Assembly (NCBI RefSeq): GCF_006385685.1
Contig: NZ_VFRP01000006.1
Coordinates: forward strand, 62,001-126,000
Source: Amaricoccus solimangrovi
Lineage (GTDB): Bacteria > Pseudomonadota > Alphaproteobacteria > Rhodobacterales > Rhodobacteraceae
Direction of reading: 5' to 3'
DNA: 64,000 nucleotides
The notes under the pieces are model-generated. The model had not been told where the DNA came from, searched no databases, and worked only from the letters and a program-made list of their open reading frames with translations. The position numbers were made by a program, and so were the translations under genes. Below, piece after piece: positions 1 through 7,558 of the stretch. Each line of letters begins with the position of its first letter. Position 1 is the stretch's first letter.

Positions 1-88
1 TACCTACGCGCATCGCGCGGAGGAGGTGGACGGGATCCTGCGCCGGCTTTCCCCGGGCACCGGACATCCGATGGAGGCGACGCTGTGA
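1..88 (+). CDS. glycosyltransferase, C-terminal fragment
   Basis: This is the 3' end of a gene that begins before the window; 28 codons are visible, ending in TGA at 86-88. The residues TYAHRAEEVDGILRR resemble the extreme C-terminus of CgeB-type glycosyltransferases, where a conserved Tyr-x-His-Arg helix precedes the end. The next gene starts inside its stop codon (GTGA overlap) and is itself a glycosyltransferase, so the two are probably co-translated. Only the tail is seen, so the family call is an inference. Confidence 0.5.
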   Translation, partial: TYAHRAEEVDGILRRLSPGTGHPMEATL

Positions 89-1212
89 AACGGGGGCTCG
101 ACATCGTCTTCCTCGGCCTCTCGCTCTCCTCCTCCTGGGGCAACGGCCATGCGACGACCTATCGCGCGCTGCTGCGCGGCCTCGCGAAGGCGGGCCACGA
201 GGCGCTGTTCCTCGAGCGCGACATGCCCTGGTACGCGACCCGCCGCGATCTGCCGGCGCCGGATTTCTGCGAATTCGAGCTCTACGACGATCCCGCCGAG
301 GTCGTGGCGCGGCACGCGGCGCGGATCCGCTCCGCCGACGCGGTCATCGTCGGCTCCTATGTGCCCGACGGGGCGGAGATGATCGACCGGCTCGCCGCGC
401 TCGGCCCGCGCCGGCTCTGCTTCTACGACATCGACACGCCCGTGACGCTCGCGGAGCTTGCGCGGGGCGAGCGGCGCTATCTGACGCCGCAGCAGATGCG
501 CGCATTCGATCTCTACCTGTCCTTCTCCGGCGGGGCGGTGCTCGACCTGCTCGCCGCGCGCCACGGGGTGCGCCGGCCGCGGGCGCTCTACTGTTCGGTG
601 GACGCCGAACGCTACCGCCCCCCGGCGAAGCGGGTGGTCCGCTGGGATCTCGGCTATCTCGGGACCTACAGCCCCGACCGCCAGCCCGGACTGGAACGGC
701 TGCTCCTCGAGCCGGCGCGGCGGCTGCCCGAACGCCGCTTCGTGGTCGCGGGGGCCCAGTTCCCGCCGGAGATCGACTGGCCGGCCAATGTCGAGCGGAT
801 CGAGCATGTTCCGCCCGCGGAACATCCGACCTTCTACGGCGCGCAGCGTTTCACCCTCAACCTGACGCGCGCGGCGATGCGCGCGGCCGGCTGGTCCCCG
901 AGCGTCCGGCTGTTCGAGGCCGGCGCCTGCGGCACCCCGGTCATCTCGGACTGCTGGCCCGGCCTCGGCGACTTCTTCCCCGACGGCTCCGCGATCATCC
1001 GCGCGGAGAGTCCGGAGGATGTCGTACGCGCGCTGGAGCGGATCGGCCCGGAACGGTGCCGGGCGATCGGCGGGGCCGCGCGCGCGATCGTCACGGCCCG
1101 CGACACCGGCCTCGCCCGCGCCCGTGATCTCGCGGAGACGATCCGCGCCACGCCGCCGCGCGCCGAGCAGCCTCATGAAGCCGAACTCGCCTCGGAAGGA
1201 GCCAGATCATGA
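85..1212 (+). CDS. CgeB-like glycosyltransferase
   Basis: A 375-residue cytoplasmic protein, probably transferring an activated sugar to a surface glycan or glycolipid. The GTG start overlaps the previous stop. The N-terminus has a Rossmann-like strand followed by SLSSSWGNGHATTYRALL, and the C-terminal half carries RLFEAGACGTPVISDCW, the donor-sugar binding motif of GT4/CgeB-type enzymes (acidic residue, then CGTPVI). It is followed by an epimerase with an ATGA overlap and then by a methyltransferase, so the cluster looks like one that makes and decorates a sugar. Acceptor and donor cannot be told from sequence. Confidence 0.8.
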   Translation: MKRGLDIVFLGLSLSSSWGNGHATTYRALLRGLAKAGHEALFLERDMPWYATRRDLPAPDFCEFELYDDPAEVVARHAARIRSADAVIVGSYVPDGAEMIDRLAALGPRRLCFYDIDTPVTLAELARGERRYLTPQQMRAFDLYLSFSGGAVLDLLAARHGVRRPRALYCSVDAERYRPPAKRVVRWDLGYLGTYSPDRQPGLERLLLEPARRLPERRFVVAGAQFPPEIDWPANVERIEHVPPAEHPTFYGAQRFTLNLTRAAMRAAGWSPSVRLFEAGACGTPVISDCWPGLGDFFPDGSAIIRAESPEDVVRALERIGPERCRAIGGAARAIVTARDTGLARARDLAETIRATPPRAEQPHEAELASEGARS

Positions 1213-2210
1213 TCGAACGTGGCATGCGCCAGACGATCCTCGTCGCCGGCGGGGCCGGTTTCGTGGGATCGCATCTCTGCGAGAAACTGCTGTTGGAGGG
1301 GCATCGCGTGCTCTGTCTCGACAGCCTGCTCACCGGGACCATGGCCAATGTCGCGCCGCTCGTCGGGCATCCGGACTTCCAGTTCATCCGCCAGGACGTA
1401 AGCAAGCCCTTTCACGTCGCCGAGGAGATCACGCGGGTCTACAACCTCGCCTGCGCGGCTTCGCCGCCGCTCTATCAGGCGGATCCGGTGCATACGATGA
1501 TGACGAATGTCGTCGGCACCGAGGCGCTGCTGAGACTCGCCGCCATGAAGGGCGCGCGGCTCCTGCAGGCCTCGACGAGCGAGGTCTACGGTGATCCGGA
1601 GTGTCATCCGCAGGACGAGGCCTATTTCGGCCATGTGAACTGCACGGGCGTGCGCGCCTGCTACGACGAGGGCAAGCGCGCGGCGGAGACGCTCTGCTTC
1701 GACTATCGCCGGGCGGGGCGGGCGGATGTGCGCGTCGCGCGCATCTTCAACACCTATGGGCCGCGCATGCGGCCCGACGACGGCCGGATCGTCTCCAACA
1801 TGATCGTCCAGGCGCTCGCGGGCGCCGAGATGACGGTCTATGGCGACGGAACGCAGACCCGCTCCTTCTGCTTCGTCTCCGATCTCGTGGAAGGCCTCGT
1901 CGCGCTGATGGAGGTGGAGCCGGCGCCGGAGACGCCGGTGAACCTCGGCAATCCGGAGGAATTCACCATCAACGAGATCGCGCGCATCATCCATGCCGCG
2001 CTGCCGGGCAGGTCGCGGATCGTCCATCTGGACGGGCTGGAGGATGATCCGCGGCGGCGGCGGCCCGACATCGCCCGCGCGCGCGAACTGCTCGGCTGGG
2101 TCCCGCGCGTGATGCTGGCGGAGGGTATGCCCCGGACGATCCGCTGGTTCGCGGAGGAAGCGGCCCCTGGCGCGGCCCCGGACCGTCTCGCCGCCGGGCG
2201 CGGGGCATGA
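1209..2210 (+). CDS. NAD-dependent epimerase/dehydratase, UDP-glucuronate decarboxylase-like
   Basis: An extended short-chain dehydrogenase of 333 residues. The Rossmann glycine motif ILVAGGAGFVGSHLCEKLL lies near residue 10, the catalytic Ser-Thr region is ASTSEVYGDP, and the Tyr-x3-Lys pair is YDEGKRAAE. The sequence GRIVSNMIVQAL and the RSFCFVSDLVEGL block match UDP-xylose synthases, which oxidise and decarboxylate UDP-glucuronate. An alternative start is ATG at 1224, five codons in. It overlaps the glycosyltransferase by four bases and the methyltransferase by four, so the three are translationally coupled. Confidence 0.85.
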   Translation: MIERGMRQTILVAGGAGFVGSHLCEKLLLEGHRVLCLDSLLTGTMANVAPLVGHPDFQFIRQDVSKPFHVAEEITRVYNLACAASPPLYQADPVHTMMTNVVGTEALLRLAAMKGARLLQASTSEVYGDPECHPQDEAYFGHVNCTGVRACYDEGKRAAETLCFDYRRAGRADVRVARIFNTYGPRMRPDDGRIVSNMIVQALAGAEMTVYGDGTQTRSFCFVSDLVEGLVALMEVEPAPETPVNLGNPEEFTINEIARIIHAALPGRSRIVHLDGLEDDPRRRRPDIARARELLGWVPRVMLAEGMPRTIRWFAEEAAPGAAPDRLAAGRGA

Positions 2211-2923
2211 GCGCGCGCGCGCCGGGGCTGGCCGCGCGGATCGCCGAACTCGGGCCGTGGTTCCACAACCTGCGCCTCGACGGGGTCGAGACCGCGCCGG
2301 ACCATTTCCTCGGAGACTATCCGGCCTTCAAGTGGCAGCGCTTCCGCCACGTCGTGCCGGAGGATCTCTCGGGCGCGAGCGTCCTCGACATCGGCTGCAA
2401 CGCCGGGTTCTACGCGCTCGAGATGGCACGGCGCGGGGCGGGGCGGGTGCTCGGGATCGACAGCGATCCGCGCTATCTCGCGCAGGCCCGGCTCGCCGCC
2501 GAGGTGGAGGGAGCGGCGATCGAATTCCGGCGCATGTCCGTGTACGAGGTGCCGGAGCTCGGCGAGCGGTTCGACCTCGTGCTGTTCATGGGGGTGTTCT
2601 ATCACCTGCGCCACCCGCTGCTGGCGCTCGACCTGATCCGCGAGCACGCGGCGGGCGACCGGATGCTGTTCCAGTCGATGCTGCGCGGCGCGCCTTCCGT
2701 CACGCCGGCCGCGGGCGATTACGGTTTCGACGAGCATGCGCCCTTCGCCGATCCCGGCTTTCCGACGCTCTGGTTCATCGAGGAGCGCTACGCGGGGGAT
2801 CCGACCAACTGGTTCATTCCCAATCGCGCCGCCGCCGAGGCGATGCTGAGGAGCGCCGGCTTCTCGATCCTCGAGCAGGCCGAGGAGGAGGTCTATCTCT
2901 GCGAAGTGGCGCCACGCGCCTGA
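2207..2923 (+). CDS. SAM-dependent methyltransferase (TIGR04290/CmoB-like)
   Basis: A 238-residue class I methyltransferase. The SAM-binding motif I is VLDIGCNAGFYALEMARRGA near residue 63, with the acidic residue of strand 2 in VLGIDSDPRYL. The opening WFHNLRLDGVETAPDHF and the WFIPN motif near the end are typical of a family related to tRNA wobble-uridine enzyme CmoB but found beside glycosyltransferases (TIGR04290 group). Start ATGA overlaps the epimerase stop. Its place in the operon suggests it methylates the sugar product rather than tRNA. Confidence 0.8.
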   Translation: MSARAPGLAARIAELGPWFHNLRLDGVETAPDHFLGDYPAFKWQRFRHVVPEDLSGASVLDIGCNAGFYALEMARRGAGRVLGIDSDPRYLAQARLAAEVEGAAIEFRRMSVYEVPELGERFDLVLFMGVFYHLRHPLLALDLIREHAAGDRMLFQSMLRGAPSVTPAAGDYGFDEHAPFADPGFPTLWFIEERYAGDPTNWFIPNRAAAEAMLRSAGFSILEQAEEEVYLCEVAPRA

Positions 2924-2950
2924 TGTGCCCGCCCATCCGCCGGACAGGAA

Positions 2951-2977
2951 GCGCCCGCGCGTCAGCCGCGCGGGCGC
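2951..2977. terminator. GC-rich hairpin between convergent genes
   Basis: A perfect 10-bp stem (GCGCCCGCGC / GCGCGGGCGC) with a 7-nt loop lies between the convergent methyltransferase and DUF2934 genes. There is no T-run, so it is a candidate bidirectional terminator or 3'-end stabiliser. Confidence 0.5.
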
Positions 2978-2987
2978 TCCAAGCGTG

Positions 2988-3209
2988 TCAGGGCAGCCGC
3001 CCCGGGTCCATGTCCTCGGGCACGGTCACGGGGTCGTTCGTGTGGCCGCCGCCGGCCTGCGCGCCGCTGGCCGGCCCGCCGGCTTCCTCGGCCTGGAGCT
3101 CCAGCACCGCGCGGAGCCAGTGGTCGAGATCGGCGCCTTCCGGCCGTCCCTCCTCCTCCCAGATCGCATAGGCGCGCGACCGGACGCGGTCTTCGAGTTC
3201 CTGATCCAT
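2988..3209 (-). CDS. DUF2934 small stress protein
   Basis: A 73-residue protein whose N-terminal half, RVRSRAYAIWEEEGRPEG followed by ADLDHWLRA, is the DUF2934 signature; the rest is low-complexity and acidic. Function is unknown. The family is common in alphaproteobacteria, often near stress genes. A GGAAC-N16-GGTT promoter match ends 30 nt before the start, so control by the sigma factor encoded at 3821 is likely. Confidence 0.8.
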   Translation of the reverse strand: MDQELEDRVRSRAYAIWEEEGRPEGADLDHWLRAVLELQAEEAGGPASGAQAGGGHTNDPVTVPEDMDPGRLP

Positions 3210-3239
3210 TCTTCCCTCCTGGCGTGATGCGCGCCGCCT

Positions 3240-3264
3240 AACCGGAGAACGGGCCGGTTGTTCC
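3240..3264 (-). promoter_or_regulatory. EcfG-type promoter for DUF2934 gene
   Basis: On the minus strand this reads GGAAC, 16 bases, GGTT. The -10 element ends 30 nt before the start at 3209. Confidence 0.7.
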
Positions 3265-3299
3265 GGCGCCGCGCCGAAAATCGGCCTTCCGGGGGAGAG

Positions 3300-3665
3300 C
3301 TACCTCTCCTCCGGGGCCGTCTCGATCTGCCGCGCGAAGCGGCCGCCCTCGGGTGTCTGATCGACGTCGCGGGCGGTGGGGGGTTTCGCCTCGGGCACCA
3401 TGCCGGGCGCCGCCGGGGCGAAGCCCGGCTGCACCGGGCGCGGCGCGTCGGCCCCGACGCTGCGCTCGACGCGTCCACCCGCTTCGCGCAGGAGCGTGAC
3501 GGCCGTCGCGCGTCTCCCGTCGTCCGGCTCGTCCAGGATCAGGACGTATTCATCCCCATCCGCCCCGACCCGGGCGTCGCAACCCCCGAGCCGCTCACGC
3601 AGCACGCGCTCGGCCGCGCCGGCGGCGGCCCGTTCCGGAAAATATGCGAGCAATTGACTGACCAT
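3300..3665 (-). CDS. hypothetical stress-island protein
   Basis: A 121-residue protein starting MVSQLLAYFPERAAAGAAERVL. Start at 3665 is chosen because GAAGGGAAGG precedes it at ribosome-binding distance; two in-frame ATGs upstream are possible but would lie at or beyond the promoter. The first 60 residues look folded (an ERVLRERLGG helix and a VLILDEPDDGRR segment), while the C-terminal half is proline-rich and probably disordered. I do not recognise a family. It has its own EcfG-type promoter, placed back to back with the sigma factor's promoter, which suggests a stress-response role. Confidence 0.65.
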   Translation of the reverse strand: MVSQLLAYFPERAAAGAAERVLRERLGGCDARVGADGDEYVLILDEPDDGRRATAVTLLREAGGRVERSVGADAPRPVQPGFAPAAPGMVPEAKPPTARDVDQTPEGGRFARQIETAPEER

Positions 3666-3697
3666 GATCGCCTTCCCTTCGAAGCTCATGGTCCCCG

Positions 3698-3722
3698 AAC
3701 CGTCAGATCCCCCGCCTGTTCC
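3698..3722 (-). promoter_or_regulatory. EcfG-type promoter for the 3300-3665 gene
   Basis: Minus strand GGAAC-N16-GGTT. The -10 lies 32 nt before the start at 3665, which supports that start choice. Confidence 0.7.
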
Positions 3723-3762
3723 CTTGCCTCGCGGCTTCGCGGACATACGCCGATCTCATTAC

Positions 3763-3787
3763 GGAACCGACCTTCGAACGAGGCGTT
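3763..3787 (+). promoter_or_regulatory. EcfG-type promoter of the sigma factor gene
   Basis: GGAAC-N16-CGTT, an exact match to the published EcfG consensus. It lies 33 nt before the GTG start at 3821 and indicates positive autoregulation. Confidence 0.8.
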
Positions 3788-3820
3788 CCCCTCCGAGACC
3801 CCGACGGCCGGAGGAAAACC

Positions 3821-4354
3821 GTGCGAGACACCGCGCAGACCTTGCGGAGAGACGATTCGCTGCATGGTTCCATCGTCGAGCTGATCCCGGCGCTGCGCGC
3901 CTTCGCCCGATCGCTCGCCCGCGATCCGACCGAGGCGGACGATCTCGTGCAGGAAACGCTGATGAAGGCGATCGCGAACACCGACAAGTTCCAGCCCGGC
4001 ACGCGGCTCAGGTCATGGCTCTTCACGATCATGCGCAACAGTTTCTCGACGCGCTGCGTGAAGGCCAACCGGGAGCGCCCGGGCGGGGCCGACTGCGTCT
4101 CCGCGCTGCCCTGGACGGAGGCGACGCAGCACTGGTCCTCGGAACTGCGCGAGGTGATGACGGCGATCCGGACTTTGCCCCGCGCTCAGCGCGAGGTGCT
4201 GGTTCTGGTCGCGATGCTCGGCATCGAATACGACGAGGCGGCGCGGATCTGCGACTGCCCGATCGGCACGATCAAGAGCCGCCTCAACCGCGCCCGCGAG
4301 CAGCTTCGGCTGGCGCTTGAGCCTCCGGCGGGCAATCGCGGCCCGCGTTCCTGA
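3821..4354 (+). CDS. ECF sigma factor, EcfG-like general stress regulator
   Basis: A 177-residue ECF sigma factor. Region 2 is ARDPTEADDLVQETLMKAIA followed by FQPGTRLRSWLFTIMRN (residues about 32-70), which binds core polymerase and the -10. Region 4 is LPRAQREVLVLVAMLGIEYDEAA with the recognition helix CPIGTIKSRLNRAREQLR. The GTG start follows a GGAGGAAAACC ribosome site. Its own promoter matches the EcfG consensus GGAAC-N16-CGTT and similar sites precede its neighbours, which supports assignment to the PhyR-NepR-EcfG general stress response. phyR is not in the window. Confidence 0.85.
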   Translation: MRDTAQTLRRDDSLHGSIVELIPALRAFARSLARDPTEADDLVQETLMKAIANTDKFQPGTRLRSWLFTIMRNSFSTRCVKANRERPGGADCVSALPWTEATQHWSSELREVMTAIRTLPRAQREVLVLVAMLGIEYDEAARICDCPIGTIKSRLNRAREQLRLALEPPAGNRGPRS

Positions 4355-4505
4355 GTCTGGCCTCCAGCTCGGCCGCGGCGGCGAGCAGGCGCTCCGGGAC
4401 GGGATCGGCTTCCATCTCCATCCGCGCGCGCGCCAGCGCGGCGTCCACCGCGTCCCCGGACTCGCTCCGCTGATCTTCCGGCCACTGATCTTCTGGCAGA
4501 GACAT
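4284..4505 (-). CDS. small NepR-like anti-sigma factor candidate
   Basis: A 73-residue acidic protein. The central stretch MEADPVPERLLAAAAELEAR matches the pattern of NepR anti-sigma factors (acidic residue, x-P-V-P-x-R-L-L, then a leucine/alanine helix). NepR binds EcfG until released by phospho-PhyR. Usually nepR is in an operon with ecfG; here the gene is convergent and its last 71 bases overlap the 3' end of the sigma gene on the opposite strand. No good EcfG-type promoter was seen upstream. The family call rests on one short motif. Confidence 0.5.
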   Translation of the reverse strand: MSLPEDQWPEDQRSESGDAVDAALARARMEMEADPVPERLLAAAAELEARLRNAGRDCPPEAQAPAEAARGRG

Positions 4506-4636
4506 CGTTCTGACTAACCTATGTTACTCTAGGAGAGCATGGTCACCTCCGGCTCCGAAATCAAGCCGGGCCTGCCCCCTCCCATCGATACATTCGCGCC
4601 GCGGGCTCTTCGGCGGACGCCCGGTGAGATCCCTTG

Positions 4637-4661
4637 GGAACATAGCACCCGCGACCTGGTT
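4637..4661 (+). promoter_or_regulatory. orphan EcfG-type promoter
   Basis: GGAAC-N16-GGTT on the plus strand. It is followed within three bases by the broken DUF892 sequence rather than by a start codon, so the real gene start appears to have been deleted. Confidence 0.6.
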
Positions 4662-4663
4662 TC

Positions 4664-4797
4664 GGCGCGGCGCTCGCCGCCGCCGCCCAGGCGGTGGAGC
4701 ATCACGAGATCACGCGCTACGGCAGGCGGAGAAGACGGCCGATTCGGATCTCACCGCGATCGTGGAGGAGCGGGTGAACCAGGCGGCGAAAGTCTGA
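4664..4797 (+). pseudogene. remnant of a DUF892/YciE ferritin-like gene
   Basis: From 4664 one frame encodes GAALAAAAQAVEHHEITRYG, the conserved helix of YciE/DUF892 ferritin-like stress proteins including its Glu-His ligand region. The reading then shifts: a second frame encodes EKTADSDLTAIVEERVNQAA and stops at 4797, which matches the family's C-terminal helix. About 20 residues between the two, and everything N-terminal of the first block, are missing. This is a decayed gene with its promoter still attached. The preceding stretch 4506-4636 holds no gene I can support. Confidence 0.65.
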
Positions 4798-4807
4798 TCC
4801 GGAAAAG

Positions 4808-4838
4808 CTTCCCGGGCGGAACGGTCCCGCCCGGGAAG
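4808..4838 (-). terminator. rho-independent terminator of the SDR gene
   Basis: A 12-bp stem (CTTCCCGGGCGG / CCGCCCGGGAAG) with a 7-nt loop. On the minus strand it is followed by CTTTTCC, as expected for termination just after the SDR stop at 4849. Confidence 0.7.
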
Positions 4839-4848
4839 GCGCGGCGGC

Positions 4849-5856
4849 TCAGTAGCCGCCGATGATGGGCAGGATCTCGCCCGTGATGTAGCTCGAGCAC
4901 TGCGGCGAGGCGAGGAACACGTAGGCGGGCGCGATCTCCTCGGGCTGCGCCGGGCGCTTCATCTTCGACCCCTCTCCGAAATGCGCGACGCCCTCCGCCT
5001 GCTTGTCCGACGGGTTGAGCGGGGTCCAGACCGGCCCGGGGGCGACGCAGTTCACCCGGATTCCCCGCGGCAGCAGGTTCCCCGAGAGCGAACGGGTGAA
5101 GGCGTGGATGCCGCCCTTCGTCATCGAATAGTCGACGAGGTTCTTCGATCCCTCGATCCCCGTGACCGACCCGGTGTTCACGATGGCCGAGCCCGGCTCC
5201 ATCCGCGGCACCGCGGCTTGGGCCATGTGGAAATAGCCCTCGAGATTGGTGCGAAGGGTCAGGTCGAAATGCTCGGGCGAGAGGTCCATGAAGTCCTTGG
5301 TATGGACCTGGAAGGCCGCGTTGTTGACGAGCACGTCGAGCCGTCCGAGCGCGCGCACCGTCTCCTCGACCGCGCCTTGGCAGAAGTCGCGGTCGCGCAC
5401 GTCGCCCCGGAGCACGATCGCGCGCCGTCCCTCGGCGGCGACGGCGGCGCGGGTCTCCTCCGCGTCGGTGTCCTCGGCGAGGTGGGCGATGGCGATGTCC
5501 GCGCCCTCCCGCGCGAAGAGCACCGCGACCGCGCGGCCGATGCCGGAATCGGCGCCGGTGATCAGCGCGACCTTGCCCTCGAGCTTGCCGGAGCCCTTCC
5601 AGAAGGGCGCGTCGTACATCGGCGCGGGATCGAGCTTGGCCTCCGCGCCGGGCTTCGCCTGATGCTGCTCGGGGAAGGGGGGCACCGGATATTCCCGCGC
5701 GCCGAGCTGCGCCGCGCCGCTCTTCCCGCGCTCGGCGCTCTCGTCGTCGCGGCGGACTTCCTTCTGGATGCCGCGCTGCGCGTCCACGACCGCGCGGGTG
5801 TCGCCCACCTCCGCCTCGGTTCTTGGCGCTTCGCGGACCTGATCCTGATCGTTCAT
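4849..5856 (-). CDS. SDR family oxidoreductase, YghA/general-stress type
   Basis: A 335-residue short-chain dehydrogenase. An N-terminal extension includes YPVPPFPEQHQAKPGAEAKL, typical of stress-type SDRs such as YghA and B. subtilis YdaD. The Rossmann motif is VALITGADSGIGRAVAVLF, catalysis uses Ser in VNTGSVTGIEGSKN and Tyr-Lys in DYSMTKGGIHAFTRSL, and NAG is replaced by VNNAAFQ. Start at 5856 is chosen for the GAGGAGTTCGAGAGC upstream; an ATG 17 codons earlier lacks this. A near-match EcfG promoter lies 59 nt before the start, and a strong terminator follows. The substrate is unknown. Confidence 0.85.
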   Translation of the reverse strand: MNDQDQVREAPRTEAEVGDTRAVVDAQRGIQKEVRRDDESAERGKSGAAQLGAREYPVPPFPEQHQAKPGAEAKLDPAPMYDAPFWKGSGKLEGKVALITGADSGIGRAVAVLFAREGADIAIAHLAEDTDAEETRAAVAAEGRRAIVLRGDVRDRDFCQGAVEETVRALGRLDVLVNNAAFQVHTKDFMDLSPEHFDLTLRTNLEGYFHMAQAAVPRMEPGSAIVNTGSVTGIEGSKNLVDYSMTKGGIHAFTRSLSGNLLPRGIRVNCVAPGPVWTPLNPSDKQAEGVAHFGEGSKMKRPAQPEEIAPAYVFLASPQCSSYITGEILPIIGGY

Positions 5857-5915
5857 GCTCTCGAACTCCTCGTCTCGACGCGTCCGGGATCGGGCGCGCC
5901 CACGCATGGGGTCCG

Positions 5916-5940
5916 AAGCCGCGGCCGGGCGATTTGTTCC
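5916..5940 (-). promoter_or_regulatory. near-match EcfG promoter for the SDR gene
   Basis: Minus strand GGAAC-N16-GCTT, one base off the other sites at the -10. It lies 59 nt before the start at 5856. Confidence 0.45.
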
Positions 5941-5948
5941 GTCGCGGC

Positions 5949-6986
5949 TCAGGGCTTGGCTGGTTCCGGCGGAGCCTGCGAGAACCAGGCCGCCAGCATG
6001 TCGATCTCCTCGTCCTCCAGTCCCGCCGCCGCCCGGGCCATCACGTTGGCATAGGGGCCGCCGCCCCGCTCGCCATCGCGGAAAAGGCGGAGCTGGGCCG
6101 CGAGATAGGCCGCGGGCTGGCCGCCGAGCCTGGGGACGGAGGGGTTCTTCCGCGGCTCGCCGTGGCAGGAGAGGCAGGCGGGCACGCCATGCTCCGGACG
6201 GCCGACCCGGGCGATGGCGGGCGCGGGCGTGGCCGGCGCGGGGTCCGCCCCTCCGTCCGTGGCCGGCAGCCGGGCGACATGCCGGGCGATCTCCGCCAGC
6301 GTCTCCGACGGCACGCCGTTCACCGCCTGCGCCATGATGCCGCTCTCCCGCCCGCCTTGGGCGTAGGCGGCGAGGCTCTGGCGCAGATAGGTCTCGGACT
6401 GGCCGGCGAGCCGGGGCACGCGCGGCCCGCCGCCGCGGCCCTCGGGTCCGTGGCAGCCGGAACAGCCGGCCGGAAGCGTCCCCTCGGGCGCGGTGACAAG
6501 CCCGGCGTAATCCTCCGGCGAGAGATCGGGCAGCGCGCGCAGGAAGGCGACCATCATCAGCCCCTCGTCGTCGCGCGCCTGGGCGGGCCAGGCGGGCATG
6601 CCGGTGAAGCGGACGCCGTGCATGACGATGCGATGGAGCTCCGCGTCGCTCCAGCTGCCGACCCGCCCGACGAGGTCCGGCGGCTTCGGCAGCATCCCGA
6701 GCACCTGCGGAGGGCGGGGCTTGCCCGGGGCGCCGTGGCAGGGCGCGCAGCCCCGGTCGTAATGGCCGGCGGCGGGGCGGAGCGCGTCGTCCGGCGGGGC
6801 CGGCACCGGATCGAGGAGCGCGGCGGTCCGGACCGAGGAGCGCATCGTGAAATGCAGGAACCAGTCGGTGACCGCCCAGTGCCCGGAAGCGGCGCCGACC
6901 CCGATGACGCCGAGCCAGGCGAGAAGCAGCGCGGCCGGTGGCGCCACGAGAAGGGCGTAGAGAAGGTGGCGCGCGCGGATCCTCAT
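5949..6986 (-). CDS. membrane-anchored tri-haem cytochrome c
   Basis: A 345-residue protein with one N-terminal membrane segment (about residues 8-32) and a periplasmic part holding three CxxCH haem sites: CAPCH, CSGCH and CLSCH. Each domain ends with a Met-containing segment typical of class I cytochromes, so it resembles linked cytochrome c4-type domains. It is the last gene of the oxidase operon and overlaps ctaG by four bases (ATGA). It probably passes electrons from the quinol pool or bc1 complex to the oxidase encoded upstream. Confidence 0.85.
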   Translation of the reverse strand: MRIRARHLLYALLVAPPAALLLAWLGVIGVGAASGHWAVTDWFLHFTMRSSVRTAALLDPVPAPPDDALRPAAGHYDRGCAPCHGAPGKPRPPQVLGMLPKPPDLVGRVGSWSDAELHRIVMHGVRFTGMPAWPAQARDDEGLMMVAFLRALPDLSPEDYAGLVTAPEGTLPAGCSGCHGPEGRGGGPRVPRLAGQSETYLRQSLAAYAQGGRESGIMAQAVNGVPSETLAEIARHVARLPATDGGADPAPATPAPAIARVGRPEHGVPACLSCHGEPRKNPSVPRLGGQPAAYLAAQLRLFRDGERGGGPYANVMARAAAGLEDEEIDMLAAWFSQAPPEPAKP

Positions 6987-7558
6987 CGGCCGGGCTCGAG
7001 CATTCGGGTCATGAGCGCCAGACCACCGGCGAGATAGGCGAGGGCGCCGACGGCGAGCATGACCGTGCCGCCGAAATTCTGGTCCGCGCCGGGGCCGAGC
7101 GTCAGGCCGAGGCAGGTCACGGAGGCCGTGCCGTAGAGCGGCCGGGGCGCGAGGGCGAGCAGCGCGCCGAGCAGCGTCATGTGCATCGAGGTGAAGAGCA
7201 GCCCGACGGCGCCCGCGAGGCCTCCGGCCCGGAGGCAGGCGTGCCAGAGCAGGAAGCCCGCCGCGAGGAAGCTCGCCTGTTCCGCGACGGTGGCGGGAAG
7301 CGAGGTCTCGGCGGCGGCGCGCAGCGCCGGGGCGTGCCAGCCCCAGACCAGCAGGAATTCGACCACGGTGGCGACCCCCGGACCGAGCAGCGCCGGCATC
7401 CCGGGCAGTCCGAGCGCGAGCAGCGGCGCGGTGAGGGCGACGACGCCCATATGTGCGATCATGTGCGCCGCGAAGGAGGCGCGGTCGGTCCCGAGCAGCG
7501 GGCCGCCCCAGATCAGCGCGAGCACGGCGAGCCCGGCGATGAGGAACGCGGACCTCAT
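6983..7558 (-). CDS. ctaG: cytochrome c oxidase assembly protein, caa3-type CtaG
   Basis: A 191-residue membrane protein with about five or six hydrophobic segments. The pattern HMIAHMGVVALTAPLLALG, then a FLLVWGWHAPAL segment and later FTSMHMTLLGALL, is that of the caa3_CtaG family, which helps insert copper into the oxidase. Start at 7558 is chosen because its ATG overlaps the previous stop (ATGA); a TTG three codons earlier is possible. It is shorter than Bacillus CtaG but similar to proteobacterial members. Confidence 0.8.
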   Translation of the reverse strand: MRSAFLIAGLAVLALIWGGPLLGTDRASFAAHMIAHMGVVALTAPLLALGLPGMPALLGPGVATVVEFLLVWGWHAPALRAAAETSLPATVAEQASFLAAGFLLWHACLRAGGLAGAVGLLFTSMHMTLLGALLALAPRPLYGTASVTCLGLTLGPGADQNFGGTVMLAVGALAYLAGGLALMTRMLEPGR

